From contig DBPM01000039.1 of the NCBI GenBank assembly GCA_002304845.1, forward strand, positions 3,598 through 28,709: a stretch of 25,112 nt of DNA. Reading direction: 5' to 3'. Below the pieces are notes generated by a model. That model was given only the letters and a program-made list of their open reading frames with translations, had not been told where the DNA came from and did no database searches. This DNA is from Candidatus Shapirobacteria bacterium UBA1420 (GTDB lineage: Bacteria > Patescibacteriota > Microgenomatia > UBA12405). How positions within the stretch are numbered: the first letter of the stretch is position 1; each line of letters begins with the position of its first letter. Positions 1 to 6,782 of the stretch are shown here, one piece after another. Made by a program: the position numbers and the translations under genes.

Positions 1-2235
1 TCCTATCGTCGCTTTATCCAGATGTACAGCAATGTCGTCGAAAACATCGATCATGAAAAATTCGAGCATGTCATCAATAAAGTTAAATCTCAAAAAGCCA
101 TCAAAGAAGATACCGATATGACCGCCGACGATTGGCAGACAGTGGTCGCCGGTTATAAAAAAATCTTTGAAATTGAAAAAAATCGCCCCTTCCCTGATGA
201 TGCCGAAACTCAACTTTGGGGTGCTATCGGCGCTGTCATTGGCTCTTGGAACAATGCCCGAGCCATTACCTATCGCCAACTAAATCATATCGATGAATCC
301 AAGGTTTTTGGTACTGCTGTCAACATTCAAGCTATGGTTTTTGGTAATCTGGGTGCTGATTCCGGTACCGGTGTCGCTTTTACCAGAAATCCCTCTACCG
401 GAGAAAATTTACCCTATGGTGAATATTTAATGAATGCTCAGGGTGAAGACGTGGTTGCCGGTATTCGTACCCCCAAACATTTAGACGCTCTTAAAGAAGA
501 CAATGAAGTAGCCTATAAGGAATTATTAAGTATCTTTGATAAGTTGGAAAAGCATTACCGTGACATGCAGGATGTCGAGTTTACCATTGAAAATGGGACT
601 CTCTTTATTCTTCAAACCAGAAACGGTAAACGGACCGCTCCCGCTTCCATCAAAATTGCGGTTGATTTAGTTAAAGAAAAACTTATTTCCGAAAAAGAAG
701 CTCTCTTGCGTATCGAACCGGAAAAACTCGACCAATTATTACATCCTACCCTGGATTCCAAAGCTAAAGCTGATTTTAAAGTTATCGCTACCGGTCTACC
801 CGCTTCACCCGGTGCTGGTGTCGGTCACGCCGTTTTTGACGCCGATACCGCCGTCAATTGGAATGAAGCCGGTAAAAAAGTCATTCTAGTTCGGGCCGAA
901 ACCTCCCCCGAAGACATTGCCGGTATGAACGCCGCCGAGGGTATTTTAACCGCTCGTGGTGGTATGACCTCTCACGCCGCCGTGGTCGCCCGAGGTATGG
1001 GTAAATGTTGTGTCGCCGGTGCCGAAAGCATCACCGTTTCTGCTCTGGAAAAGAAATTCAAAGTTGCTGACGTCGTTGTTTCCGAAGGTGATTTAATCAC
1101 TCTCGATGGTAGTACCGGCGAAGTTTTCTTAGGCGAAGTGCCTACCGTTAATCCCGAACTTTCCGGTTATTTTGCTACCGTTATGAGTTGGGCTGATAAA
1201 TATAAAAAACTAGGCGTCCGCACCAATGCCGATACTCCTCATGATGCCCAAACCGCTCGTGATTTTGGTGCCGAAGGTATCGGTCTGTGTCGCACTGAAC
1301 ACATGTTTTTCGAAGCCGACCGAGTCTTTGCCGTTCGCCAAATGATCATCTCTGATACTGTTGAGCAACGAGAAGCGGCTCTGGCCAAAATCTTCCCCAT
1401 GCAAAAAAATGACTTTAAACAACTTTTCAAAATTATGAAAGGTCTCCCCGTCAAAATCCGTCTTTTGGATCCACCTTTGCATGAATTTTTACCTCACACC
1501 AAAAAAGAGATTGAAGCTTTAGCCACTGAAATGGGTATTTCTTATGAAAAATTAGCCGCCAAGGTTGACTCGCTTCATGAACTCAACCCAATGATGGGTC
1601 ATCGCGGTTGTCGTCTGGGTATTAGCTATCCTGAAATTTCCAAAATGCAGGTTCGGGCTATCACCGAGGCTGCTTGTGAGTTGATTAAAGAAGGTGAAAA
1701 AGTGGTTCCTGAAATCATGATTCCCTTGATTGGCGAAGTCAATGAAATGAAATGGCTCAAAGATCAATTAGTCCCCGTCATTACCGAAACTATCAAAAAA
1801 TACGCTGTGACTATGGATTATCAAATCGGCACTATGATTGAAATTCCCCGAGCGGCCTTGACTGCCGATCAAATTGCCACTGAAGCCGATTTCTTCTCTT
1901 TTGGTACCAACGATTTGACCCAAATGAGCTTTGGTTTTTCCCGCGATGATGCCGGTAAATTTCTTAAAGACTATTTGAACAAAAAAATCCTTCCCGAAGA
2001 TCCTTTCAAAACTTTGGATACTGTCGGTGTTGGTAAATTAATGGAAATGGCGGTCAAGCTAGGTAGGGGAGTTAATTCCCAACTCAATATCGGTATTTGT
2101 GGTGAACATGGTGGCGATCCGGCTACTATTAAATTTTGCCATAAAATCGGACTGGATTACGTTTCCTGCAGTCCTTACCGTGTGCCCGTAGCTCGACTCT
2201 CCGCCGCCCAAGCCGCGATTGAAGAAGGAAAATAA
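1..2235 (+). CDS. ppdK: pyruvate, phosphate dikinase (partial, 5' end outside window)
   Basis: Interconverts pyruvate + ATP + Pi and phosphoenolpyruvate + AMP + PPi in the cytoplasm. The frame is open from base 1, reading SYRRFIQMY before the first ATG at 22, so the true start lies upstream; 744 residues are present against roughly 870-900 for the family. Numbered from the Met at 22, the ATP-grasp part carries GADSGTGVAFTRNPSTGE. The swivelling phosphohistidine domain has GGMTSHAAVVARG with the catalytic His at about 318 (codon 973-975) and the regulatory-type Thr two residues before it. The C-terminal PEP/pyruvate barrel has GTNDLTQMSFGFSRDD and ICGEHGGDP with the catalytic Cys at about 693 (codon 2098-2100). 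All key motifs are intact. It converges on the lipoprotein gene with 2 bp between stops. It fits the sugar-phosphate operon further downstream as the lower end of glycolysis or gluconeogenesis. Confidence 0.97.
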   Translation, partial: SYRRFIQMYSNVVENIDHEKFEHVINKVKSQKAIKEDTDMTADDWQTVVAGYKKIFEIEKNRPFPDDAETQLWGAIGAVIGSWNNARAITYRQLNHIDESKVFGTAVNIQAMVFGNLGADSGTGVAFTRNPSTGENLPYGEYLMNAQGEDVVAGIRTPKHLDALKEDNEVAYKELLSIFDKLEKHYRDMQDVEFTIENGTLFILQTRNGKRTAPASIKIAVDLVKEKLISEKEALLRIEPEKLDQLLHPTLDSKAKADFKVIATGLPASPGAGVGHAVFDADTAVNWNEAGKKVILVRAETSPEDIAGMNAAEGILTARGGMTSHAAVVARGMGKCCVAGAESITVSALEKKFKVADVVVSEGDLITLDGSTGEVFLGEVPTVNPELSGYFATVMSWADKYKKLGVRTNADTPHDAQTARDFGAEGIGLCRTEHMFFEADRVFAVRQMIISDTVEQREAALAKIFPMQKNDFKQLFKIMKGLPVKIRLLDPPLHEFLPHTKKEIEALATEMGISYEKLAAKVDSLHELNPMMGHRGCRLGISYPEISKMQVRAITEAACELIKEGEKVVPEIMIPLIGEVNEMKWLKDQLVPVITETIKKYAVTMDYQIGTMIEIPRAALTADQIATEADFFSFGTNDLTQMSFGFSRDDAGKFLKDYLNKKILPEDPFKTLDTVGVGKLMEMAVKLGRGVNSQLNIGICGEHGGDPATIKFCHKIGLDYVSCSPYRVPVARLSAAQAAIEEGK

Positions 2236-2237
2236 AT

Positions 2238-2660
2238 TTATTTATCACTATCTGGGTGATAAATTGATCTTTCAACTAGATCTTGCAAAAACCAGGCGTG
2301 ACATGCCTCATCACCCTTGCCACCACGTAGACGTAATACATTCGGCCTGTTTGCTGTGTAATAACATTCTTGAGTATCAGTTGCCTTGTCGTAATAACAA
2401 TTCATTTTTTCGGAAGGTAAGACCAAATAACTAATCTCTGTAATTTCTGCTTCAGTATCCTTTTTCAGTACACACGACTCTTTGTATAGTGCGTTATAAT
2501 CCTTAATTCCAGTTATATCACTACTAAGAGTCACCCTGTTACCTACAGCCAATACTGGCTCTTTATCCTTATTGTTGCCACAATTAGACAACAACGGTAG
2601 GGCACCAACGACACTACCAAGTAACACTAAAGCTTTTGCTCTTAAAGGTATTTCTTTCAT
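2238..2660 (-). CDS. small cysteine-rich putative lipoprotein
   Basis: 140 aa, family not recognised. The N-terminus is a typical export signal: positive residues, a hydrophobic stretch (about residues 8-25) and a lipobox-like LLSNC with Cys 27, so the mature protein is probably lipid-anchored outside the membrane; Asn at -1 is unusual for a lipobox. The mature part is short and polar and has five or so further cysteines (for example CVLKK, MNCYYD, ECYYT, EACHAW), which could form disulfides. The ATG at 2660 is chosen because a consensus promoter (TTGACA, 17 bp, GATAAT) ends 6 nt before it. It is divergent from a pair of small Cys proteins and shares the intergenic promoter region with them, so joint regulation is possible. 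The coding potential is supported by the signal peptide and promoter, not by homology. Confidence 0.7.
   Translation of the reverse strand: MKEIPLRAKALVLLGSVVGALPLLSNCGNNKDKEPVLAVGNRVTLSSDITGIKDYNALYKESCVLKKDTEAEITEISYLVLPSEKMNCYYDKATDTQECYYTANRPNVLRLRGGKGDEACHAWFLQDLVERSIYHPDSDK
2240..2264. terminator. possible bidirectional terminator hairpin between convergent genes
   Basis: A perfect 9-bp inverted repeat (ATTTATCAC / GTGATAAAT) with a 7-nt loop sits 4 bp after the ppdK stop and inside the last codons of the convergent lipoprotein gene. The stem is AT-rich and no clean T-tract follows, so terminator function is only a guess from its position. Confidence 0.3.
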
Positions 2661-2666
2661 AGCAGC

Positions 2667-2695
2667 ATTATCCCATAGTATTTAATATTTGTCAA
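2667..2695 (-). promoter_or_regulatory. sigma70-type promoter for the lipoprotein gene
   Basis: On the minus strand TTGACA (2690-2695) is followed by a 17-bp spacer and GATAAT (2667-2672). Only 6 nt separate the -10 box from the ATG at 2660, so the mRNA would be leaderless or nearly so. Confidence 0.75.
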
Positions 2696-2698
2696 GTA

Positions 2699-2707
2699 TG
2701 TTATAAT
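2699..2707 (+). promoter_or_regulatory. extended -10 promoter for the small Cys-protein pair
   Basis: TG-T-TATAAT forms an extended -10 element, 6 nt before the ATG at 2714. No good -35 is seen, as expected for extended -10 promoters. It starts 4 bp from the -35 box of the opposite promoter, so the two cannot easily be occupied at once. Confidence 0.65.
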
Positions 2708-2713
2708 AGCCCC

Positions 2714-3001
2714 ATGACTGAAATCAAAACCAGATGTACCAACTTTCGTATGGACGATACCTACCTTAATTTTAAAGTTCAGGTAGTTAATCCTGCGGAC
2801 TCTATAACTGGCTTATGCTATGGTTGTATTTTTAACACATTCCATGTTTGTTCCGGTGTGATTTATCAAAAAAGTCGTACAGGTAGAATAAATCTAGATA
2901 CTTCTTTAGCTCAAAGCGTAGACAGTCAAAACCCTATTAACTGTGGTATTTTTCCTACTCTGGTACGTGAAAGACAGAAAATTGCATCCACTACTAAATA
3001 G
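2714..3001 (+). CDS. small four-cysteine protein, paralogue A of a tandem pair
   Basis: 95 aa, no known family recognised. It contains Cx2Cx7C (CYGCIFNTFHVC, about residues 35-46) and a later NCG (about residue 77), giving a four-cysteine set that could bind a metal. The next gene encodes a protein with the same layout: the same 19 residues from a Thr to the first Cys, a matching FKV/FRV, identical Cx2Cx7C spacing, an LD and then NCG. This shared pattern argues that both ORFs are real and arose by duplication. No signal peptide or membrane helix is seen, so a cytoplasmic site is likely. The ATG is placed 6 nt after an extended -10 box. It is probably co-transcribed with gene B, 17 nt downstream. 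Confidence 0.65.
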   Translation: MTEIKTRCTNFRMDDTYLNFKVQVVNPADSITGLCYGCIFNTFHVCSGVIYQKSRTGRINLDTSLAQSVDSQNPINCGIFPTLVRERQKIASTTK

Positions 3002-3018
3002 CTCCAACAAATAATTCC

Positions 3019-3276
3019 ATGGAACGCGTCATTTACTCTAAAAGTGCCACTCAAATGATCTTTCGTGTTCGTGATATACACCAACCATCCACTAGTTCCA
3101 CTTTTTGTGTTGCCTGTCCTGCTAGCCAGCAAGATTTCTGTCGATCTGAAATGTTAGGTCCGATGATTATCGCTTATCTTGACTTAAGATCTAATTCTGT
3201 CCAAGAAATCGAGGCTAATTGCGGTCATCTTAGCGAACTATTTCAAGACCATCACCCCAAGATTCTTCTACCTTAA
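3019..3276 (+). CDS. small four-cysteine protein, paralogue B of a tandem pair
   Basis: 85 aa, no known family recognised. It has Cx2Cx7C (CVACPASQQDFC, about residues 30-41) and NCG (about residue 68), the same order and first spacing as the preceding gene; conserved neighbours are F[KR]V before the first Cys and LD before the NCG. Sequence identity outside these positions is low, so the duplication is old. A zinc-binding or iron-sulfur role is possible but not shown. The gap to gene A is 17 nt with no clear Shine-Dalgarno sequence. Directly after its stop codon the same frame stays open into a GIY-YIG-like tail (3280-3426), so its 3' end may have been formed at a recombination joint. Confidence 0.65.
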   Translation: MERVIYSKSATQMIFRVRDIHQPSTSSTFCVACPASQQDFCRSEMLGPMIIAYLDLRSNSVQEIEANCGHLSELFQDHHPKILLP

Positions 3277-3279
3277 TAC

Positions 3280-3426
3280 TTATTGGTCAAACCAGTCCCA
3301 CCTGTCACTTATTATCAAGCCTTTTTATCAGAATCCGATGCCCGTCGTGAAGAAAAATATCTTAAGAGTGGTGGTGAGGCTAAAAATAGGTTAAAATCAC
3401 GCATAACCGATTCTCTGTCGCGGTAG
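3280..3426 (+). pseudogene. C-terminal remnant of a GIY-YIG endonuclease-like gene
   Basis: In the frame of the previous gene, after its stop, about 48 codons read through YYQAFLSESDARREEKYLK and SGGEAKNRLKSRI to a TAG at 3424. This resembles the C-terminal end of the small bacterial GIY-YIG nuclease family (a YYEAFLS-DAR-REKYLK type ending). No start codon and none of the GIY/YIG catalytic part are present, so it is a truncated relic. Its last 10 bases lie inside tRNA-Cys. Confidence 0.6.
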
Positions 3427-3487
3427 TCAAGCGGTTAGACAGCGGTCTGCAAAACCGTTCAGGCGGGTTCGACTCCCGCCCGCGACT
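3417..3487 (+). tRNA. tRNA-Cys (anticodon GCA)
   Basis: A 71-nt cloverleaf: acceptor stem GTCGCGG / CCGCGAC with all seven pairs, D arm with AAGCGGTTAGAC, anticodon arm GCGGT-CTGCAAA-ACCGT with GCA at 3449-3451, T arm GCGGG-TTCGACT-CCCGC, and discriminator T at 3487 as usual for tRNA-Cys. The CCA end is not encoded (followed by CAA). A copy of its 3' end lies 78 bp downstream. Confidence 0.95.
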
Positions 3488-3499
3488 CAACGTTTCAAT
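3475..3499 (+). repeat. tRNA-Cys 3' end, first copy of a 25-bp direct repeat
   Basis: CCCGCCCGCGACTCAA plus nine bases ending in TTTCAAT recurs at 3553-3577 with two mismatches. Such a copy of a tRNA 3' end is the usual footprint of site-specific integration, though the spacing of 78 bp is far too short for an element now. Confidence 0.6.
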
Positions 3500-3518
3500 T
3501 TAGGTTTGACTCTTTAGT

Positions 3519-3552
3519 CCGCCGTAGTCTCGCTCCGGCGGGACGAAGGTGA
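3519..3552. repeat. dispersed GC-rich palindromic repeat, copy 1
   Basis: CCGCCG (3519-3524) and CGGCGG (3536-3541) pair around an 11-nt loop, followed by GACGAAGG. Bases 3521-3552 match 24908-24939 at 26 of 32 positions. It is much more GC-rich than the surrounding DNA. The stretch 3488-3592 holds this repeat and the tRNA 3' end copy, and no gene. Confidence 0.6.
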
Positions 3553-3577
3553 CCCGCCCGCGACTCAAATTTTCAAT
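3553..3577 (+). repeat. tRNA-Cys 3' end, second copy (att-like remnant)
   Basis: The first 16 bases are identical to the 3' end of tRNA-Cys including the discriminator and CAA, with no tRNA body upstream. It lies between the palindromic repeat at 3519-3552 and the end of the DUF262 gene, so it may mark the edge of the segment carrying that gene. Confidence 0.55.
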
Positions 3578-3592
3578 CAAGTTCAATATTTT

Positions 3593-5719
3593 TTAAGTAA
3601 AGCGAGTTCTAATATACTCACTCACATCTTGTATACCCATCTCTTGAGATGTATTACCACTCCTCACATAAAATTTATATGTTTTTTGACCATTTTTATT
3701 TACTTCTAAAAACAAAGGTTTATTATGCTTTGCTATGTCTATCTGACATATTTCTTTGTCACTTATGTTAATAAATTTTATTTTTAAACCGGAAGTAGCA
3801 AAACTCTTACCAAAATTTTGATTAATTAAATTACGTATATGTAACTCAAATTCGTCTTTGTTGCCTTGCAAGGACTCATAATCCCTTTCGAGTCCCAGTA
3901 CTTCACCTTCATCATCTACTCCTATAAGGAGCGTACCTCCTTCTCCATTTGCAAACGCTGAAATCGATTTTAAAATTACTGTTTCTAAACCCTTATCTAC
4001 TTTTTCATCACGATAATTCCATCTTACTGATGATTTAAATTCTAGTTCATTACTTTCCCCTCTGTTAATTATATCTTCTATAGAAACAGCCATAGTGGTC
4101 TCTTCTGTCTTGGTAATGTTGTTTAAAAAAGAATTTAATTCCTTTGCCAATAAATTTCTTCTAGCCACTATAAAATCTTCAAATCGATCTAATTCCCACA
4201 ATGATTCATCTTCTGGAATACATTGCAATTTTAAAGCCAACGGATAGAGCTCTTGGACTCCTTTTAAATAATTTTTGGCATCTTGTGCGCTTTTTCGTCT
4301 ATTAGCTATTTTCGTGAGAATGGCTCTATTAGTTATTTCTTGAGCTAGAGCGTATTTATGACGGTTGTTCAGATTATATCCTCTCGCTTTCAAAGCCGAA
4401 TATGGAAAAATATGATCCCACTCCAATGTGTATTTTTTACCCATATTTTGGCGAATTCCTACACCAGTAGTTAAACAAACAGCATTTTTACTCTTAAAAT
4501 ACCACCGCATCATACTAAACAAAGCATTACTGATACCTACCCCTTCGAATTCATCAGCTTGTATTTCTAATGGTCTTTCCAGTTTAATGCCATTTAACAT
4601 CTCATCAAATGGATTGTTTGACTTGCTTATTATGCCCAGATCTTTATCTAATTTTTGTGGCAATTGACCCACATATCTCTGTCTTATTTGAGAGTAATAA
4701 AACCATTTAATAATTTTTTTAATATCCTGTTGTGTTAGTGTATGATTGCCTTTTCGATAAACATAAACCACTATTGGTATTAGAGCATAAACTGAATTAA
4801 TCTCTTTTGAGTGGTCTACATATGCTTGTGATCGCAATAAATTCACCACATAATCTAGTATTATTTCATCTAATTTTTTCCACGCTTCCTGTAGTTTTGG
4901 TCGATTGTTACTTGAATGAAGTTTTGACATATCCGAACCTATGTTGTACAAAATGCCCAGTAAACAATAAACCACAAAATCTAATTTAAAATCAAACCCA
5001 TTCTCCCTCAAAGATTCTAGTTTTTCTTTAAATAAATCTCGTGCTTCCGGCCAGTACCCAGAAATCTGCGCCAAAGCTAACTCAGCATCAGTCAAATTCA
5101 CTCCACTAGAGTTCACCATATAAAAAATATCTATTGCCTCTTTCAAAGAGGCTTTAATTGGTATGGATTGTTCCAAAAACTCTTTCTCAGGAATACTTTC
5201 CACAGCCCTAAAATTGTCATATACTCTATCCTCTTGTTTTCTGTCTAAGTTAATACCTTGGTCACGTAACTGGTTAATTACATCTCTTTCTCTTAATTTT
5301 TTTTGAAAAATATTAGTGATATTAATCCAGTATGGATTAATATCCATAATGGATGGCTTATGATACATAAGTTCCAAGGTGTCAATATTTATATACAATC
5401 CTCTGGGATCATTTAATATTTCATGCTTTTTATAATATGGAGGAATATTATTCTTTATTAGTAAATAAAGCGTTGTGATTCTCTGTTGTCCATCTAAAAT
5501 AATCTTGACCGCTCCTTGCCTTTCATCATAAACCCAATTACCCTTCAATTTTGGTGGGTTATTAGTTTCCCAGGTTAACATGGTTCCGGTTGGATAATCT
5601 CTTATCAACGAAAAAATTAGGTCTTTAGCATTTTCTTTCTTCCATACATATTCTCGTTGAAAATCTGGTACAAACAATTGATTCTCATCTATTTTGTCAA
5701 GAATTTGGTTGATTTTCAT
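3593..5719 (-). CDS. DUF262-HNH (GmrSD-like) protein fused to an AlbA_2/Schlafen-type domain
   Basis: 708 aa, probably a defence nuclease. The N-terminal DUF262 domain has PDFQREYVW (18-26) and the DGQQR nucleotide-binding motif (76-80), with VNSSGVNLTDAELALAQ near 202-218. A DUF1524/HNH-like nuclease part follows with EWDHIFPYSAL (433-443) and the NNRHKYAL...NRAIL stretch (451-468). After a short linker an AlbA_2-type domain runs from about 552 to 700: ELEFKSSVRW (558-567), FANGEGGTLLIGVDDEGEVLG (about 589-609), FYVRSGNTSQEM (683-694). DUF262/DUF1524 proteins include GmrSD and SspE, which use nucleotides to restrict modified or foreign DNA; AlbA_2 domains are linked to nucleic-acid binding. 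The fusion is read as one continuous frame. It stands alone on its strand after the Nudix gene, next to a tRNA and a tRNA 3' end copy, which suggests horizontal gain. Target and partners are unknown. Confidence 0.88.
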   Translation of the reverse strand: MKINQILDKIDENQLFVPDFQREYVWKKENAKDLIFSLIRDYPTGTMLTWETNNPPKLKGNWVYDERQGAVKIILDGQQRITTLYLLIKNNIPPYYKKHEILNDPRGLYINIDTLELMYHKPSIMDINPYWINITNIFQKKLRERDVINQLRDQGINLDRKQEDRVYDNFRAVESIPEKEFLEQSIPIKASLKEAIDIFYMVNSSGVNLTDAELALAQISGYWPEARDLFKEKLESLRENGFDFKLDFVVYCLLGILYNIGSDMSKLHSSNNRPKLQEAWKKLDEIILDYVVNLLRSQAYVDHSKEINSVYALIPIVVYVYRKGNHTLTQQDIKKIIKWFYYSQIRQRYVGQLPQKLDKDLGIISKSNNPFDEMLNGIKLERPLEIQADEFEGVGISNALFSMMRWYFKSKNAVCLTTGVGIRQNMGKKYTLEWDHIFPYSALKARGYNLNNRHKYALAQEITNRAILTKIANRRKSAQDAKNYLKGVQELYPLALKLQCIPEDESLWELDRFEDFIVARRNLLAKELNSFLNNITKTEETTMAVSIEDIINRGESNELEFKSSVRWNYRDEKVDKGLETVILKSISAFANGEGGTLLIGVDDEGEVLGLERDYESLQGNKDEFELHIRNLINQNFGKSFATSGLKIKFINISDKEICQIDIAKHNKPLFLEVNKNGQKTYKFYVRSGNTSQEMGIQDVSEYIRTRFT

Positions 5720-5727
5720 ATATCTCT

Positions 5728-5733
5728 ATTATA
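5728..5733 (-). promoter_or_regulatory. -10 box for the DUF262 fusion gene
   Basis: TATAAT on the minus strand lies 8 nt before the ATG at 5719 and overlaps the stop codon of the Nudix gene. No convincing -35 is seen. There is also no Shine-Dalgarno sequence, so translation may start on a leaderless or very short leader. Confidence 0.45.
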
Positions 5734-6226
5734 AAACAATCACTCTCATCTCTTTCTCCTTCACCTTTTCTTCATCATCAAAGAGAAAATAAGCCTCAAA
5801 TCGTCTACCTTCAATCAAGTGGGGGAGCCAATCAGCATCATCCTCCCACATCTCTTTATACGGGACCTCATCAAATCTCACCCATTTCGGGGCCATTTCC
5901 TCACTTTCCTGTGGCTCTCCTCGCCAGTCTTGACTCCGATACACTATCACTTGTTGATTCCAATCACTTTTATTTTCAAAATAAAAATTCAACTCTCCCA
6001 CTTTTTCCAGATGATCCACTTCCACTCCAATTTCCTCTCTAGTCTCCCTTTTGGCCGCTTCTTCCACACTTTCTCCTGGTTGTACCTTACCCCCAACTCC
6101 ATTCCATTTATTTACTCCGAAACCTCGTTTTTTCATCGCCAGCAATATTTCCCCTTCTTTTATCAAAAACAGTAACGTCGCCTGTCTCAGTTTAGTATTT
6201 TGAGCAATAGCTTCTTTTAGTGTCAT
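5729..6226 (-). CDS. Nudix hydrolase, MutT/MTH1-like
   Basis: 165 aa. The Nudix box Gx5Ex7REUxEExGU is complete at residues 46-68 (GKVQPGE...RETREEIGV), preceded by NKWNGVGGK as in the MTH1 group of oxidised purine nucleoside triphosphatases. The C-terminal WLPHLIEGRRFEAYFLF also resembles MTH1 rather than RppH or ADP-ribose hydrolases. Likely role: hydrolysis of damaged dNTPs such as 8-oxo-dGTP in the cytoplasm, though substrate cannot be fixed from sequence alone. The ATG overlaps the stop of the zinc-ribbon gene as ATGA, so it is the last gene of a tightly coupled four-gene operon headed by a sigma factor. Confidence 0.9.
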   Translation of the reverse strand: MTLKEAIAQNTKLRQATLLFLIKEGEILLAMKKRGFGVNKWNGVGGKVQPGESVEEAAKRETREEIGVEVDHLEKVGELNFYFENKSDWNQQVIVYRSQDWRGEPQESEEMAPKWVRFDEVPYKEMWEDDADWLPHLIEGRRFEAYFLFDDEEKVKEKEMRVIVL

Positions 6227-6441
6227 GGCCTATTGTAGACCATCACCACATCATCCTTCACTACCGAATTTCTCGGGATTAAAACCACCACTTCAGCTAG
6301 GTCGCCGGCTGGTTTTTGCTCCCCCTCACATCCTGGACACACCATTCGAGCTGGAAAATGTTTTTGCCCACAATTAGGGCAAATATTTCCCTCCAGTCGA
6401 TAGCGTGTTTTTTGTAATCTCCAATATCTCGGTACTTCCAT
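6223..6441 (-). CDS. zinc-ribbon OB-fold-like small protein (DUF35-type)
   Basis: 72 aa with the start at 6441. Residues 1-11 (MEVPRYWRLQK) and a rubredoxin-like zinc ribbon, CPNC (21-24) and CPGC (35-38), match the short Zn-ribbon plus OB-fold proteins common in archaea and CPR bacteria, where they are often linked to acyl-CoA enzymes; here there is no such partner. A longer frame begins at 6471, but the internal ATG is preferred: it overlaps the upstream stop as TAATG, has AAGGAG 5 nt upstream, and begins the conserved motif. The C-terminal half is short for a full OB fold. It sits between a two-helix membrane protein and the Nudix gene. Confidence 0.8.
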   Translation of the reverse strand: MEVPRYWRLQKTRYRLEGNICPNCGQKHFPARMVCPGCEGEQKPAGDLAEVVVLIPRNSVVKDDVVMVYNRP

Positions 6442-6782
6442 TATTTCTCCTTCAACACCATTAACACCCAATAAATCAGATACAAAAAAATCAAAATTTC
6501 TATTACCACCACCAGTTCAAATGCCGGCCCGGTGACCAAAATCAAACGACCATGTTTTATCAAGTCATAAATGATTCTCAAAATTAAATACCAAATCAGC
6601 GGCGATAGGGCCGTCAGGCTGATTAAAAATATCTGCGACTTGTCCCGAGACTCCTTTAATTCTCTTAAGGTCAGATAAGGTTCTCTTAATAATTCATATA
6701 AATTTCGTCCCAAAAAATACCCCTGTCTAATCCCAATTAGAGCTCCGATTTTGAACAAATTCTTTATTCGTTTTTTTATCAT
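6441..6782 (-). CDS. two-helix membrane protein next to a sigma factor (possible anti-sigma)
   Basis: 113 aa, no family recognised. Two hydrophobic segments are visible (about residues 50-73, IFLISLTALSPLIWYLILRI, and 82-109, ending IYWVLMVLKEK), with a basic N-terminal part of about 45 residues likely to be cytoplasmic. The reading frame overlaps the end of the sigma-factor gene by 56 bp; the only early Met is the one used, though a non-ATG start near 6728 would remove the overlap. Membrane proteins encoded directly after ECF sigma genes are often anti-sigma factors, but no ZAS or other anti-sigma motif is seen, so that role is only inferred from position. Confidence 0.7.
   Translation of the reverse strand: MIKKRIKNLFKIGALIGIRQGYFLGRNLYELLREPYLTLRELKESRDKSQIFLISLTALSPLIWYLILRIIYDLIKHGRLILVTGPAFELVVVIEILIFLYLIYWVLMVLKEK
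6447..6452 (-). promoter_or_regulatory. Shine-Dalgarno sequence that decides the zinc-ribbon start
   Basis: AAGGAG on the minus strand, 5 nt before the ATG at 6441. It is one of only two strong ribosome binding sites seen in the window and supports the internal start over the one at 6471. Confidence 0.7.

Noticed and set aside
1210..1482. Open frames on the strand opposite ppdK
   Set aside because: They lie entirely inside a well-supported gene, show no domain or promoter, and are shadows of its codon bias.
2926..3132. Minus-strand frame across the two small Cys-protein genes
   Set aside because: The plus-strand pair shares a conserved Cys pattern and a promoter; the minus frame has neither.
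3535..3570. A second tRNA gene ending in CCCGCCCGCGACT
   Set aside because: Only the 3' arm is present; no 5' acceptor strand, D arm or anticodon arm can be folded upstream.
6442..6471. Longer start for the zinc-ribbon protein
   Set aside because: The internal ATG at 6441 has AAGGAG 5 nt upstream, overlaps the preceding stop and begins the family motif.
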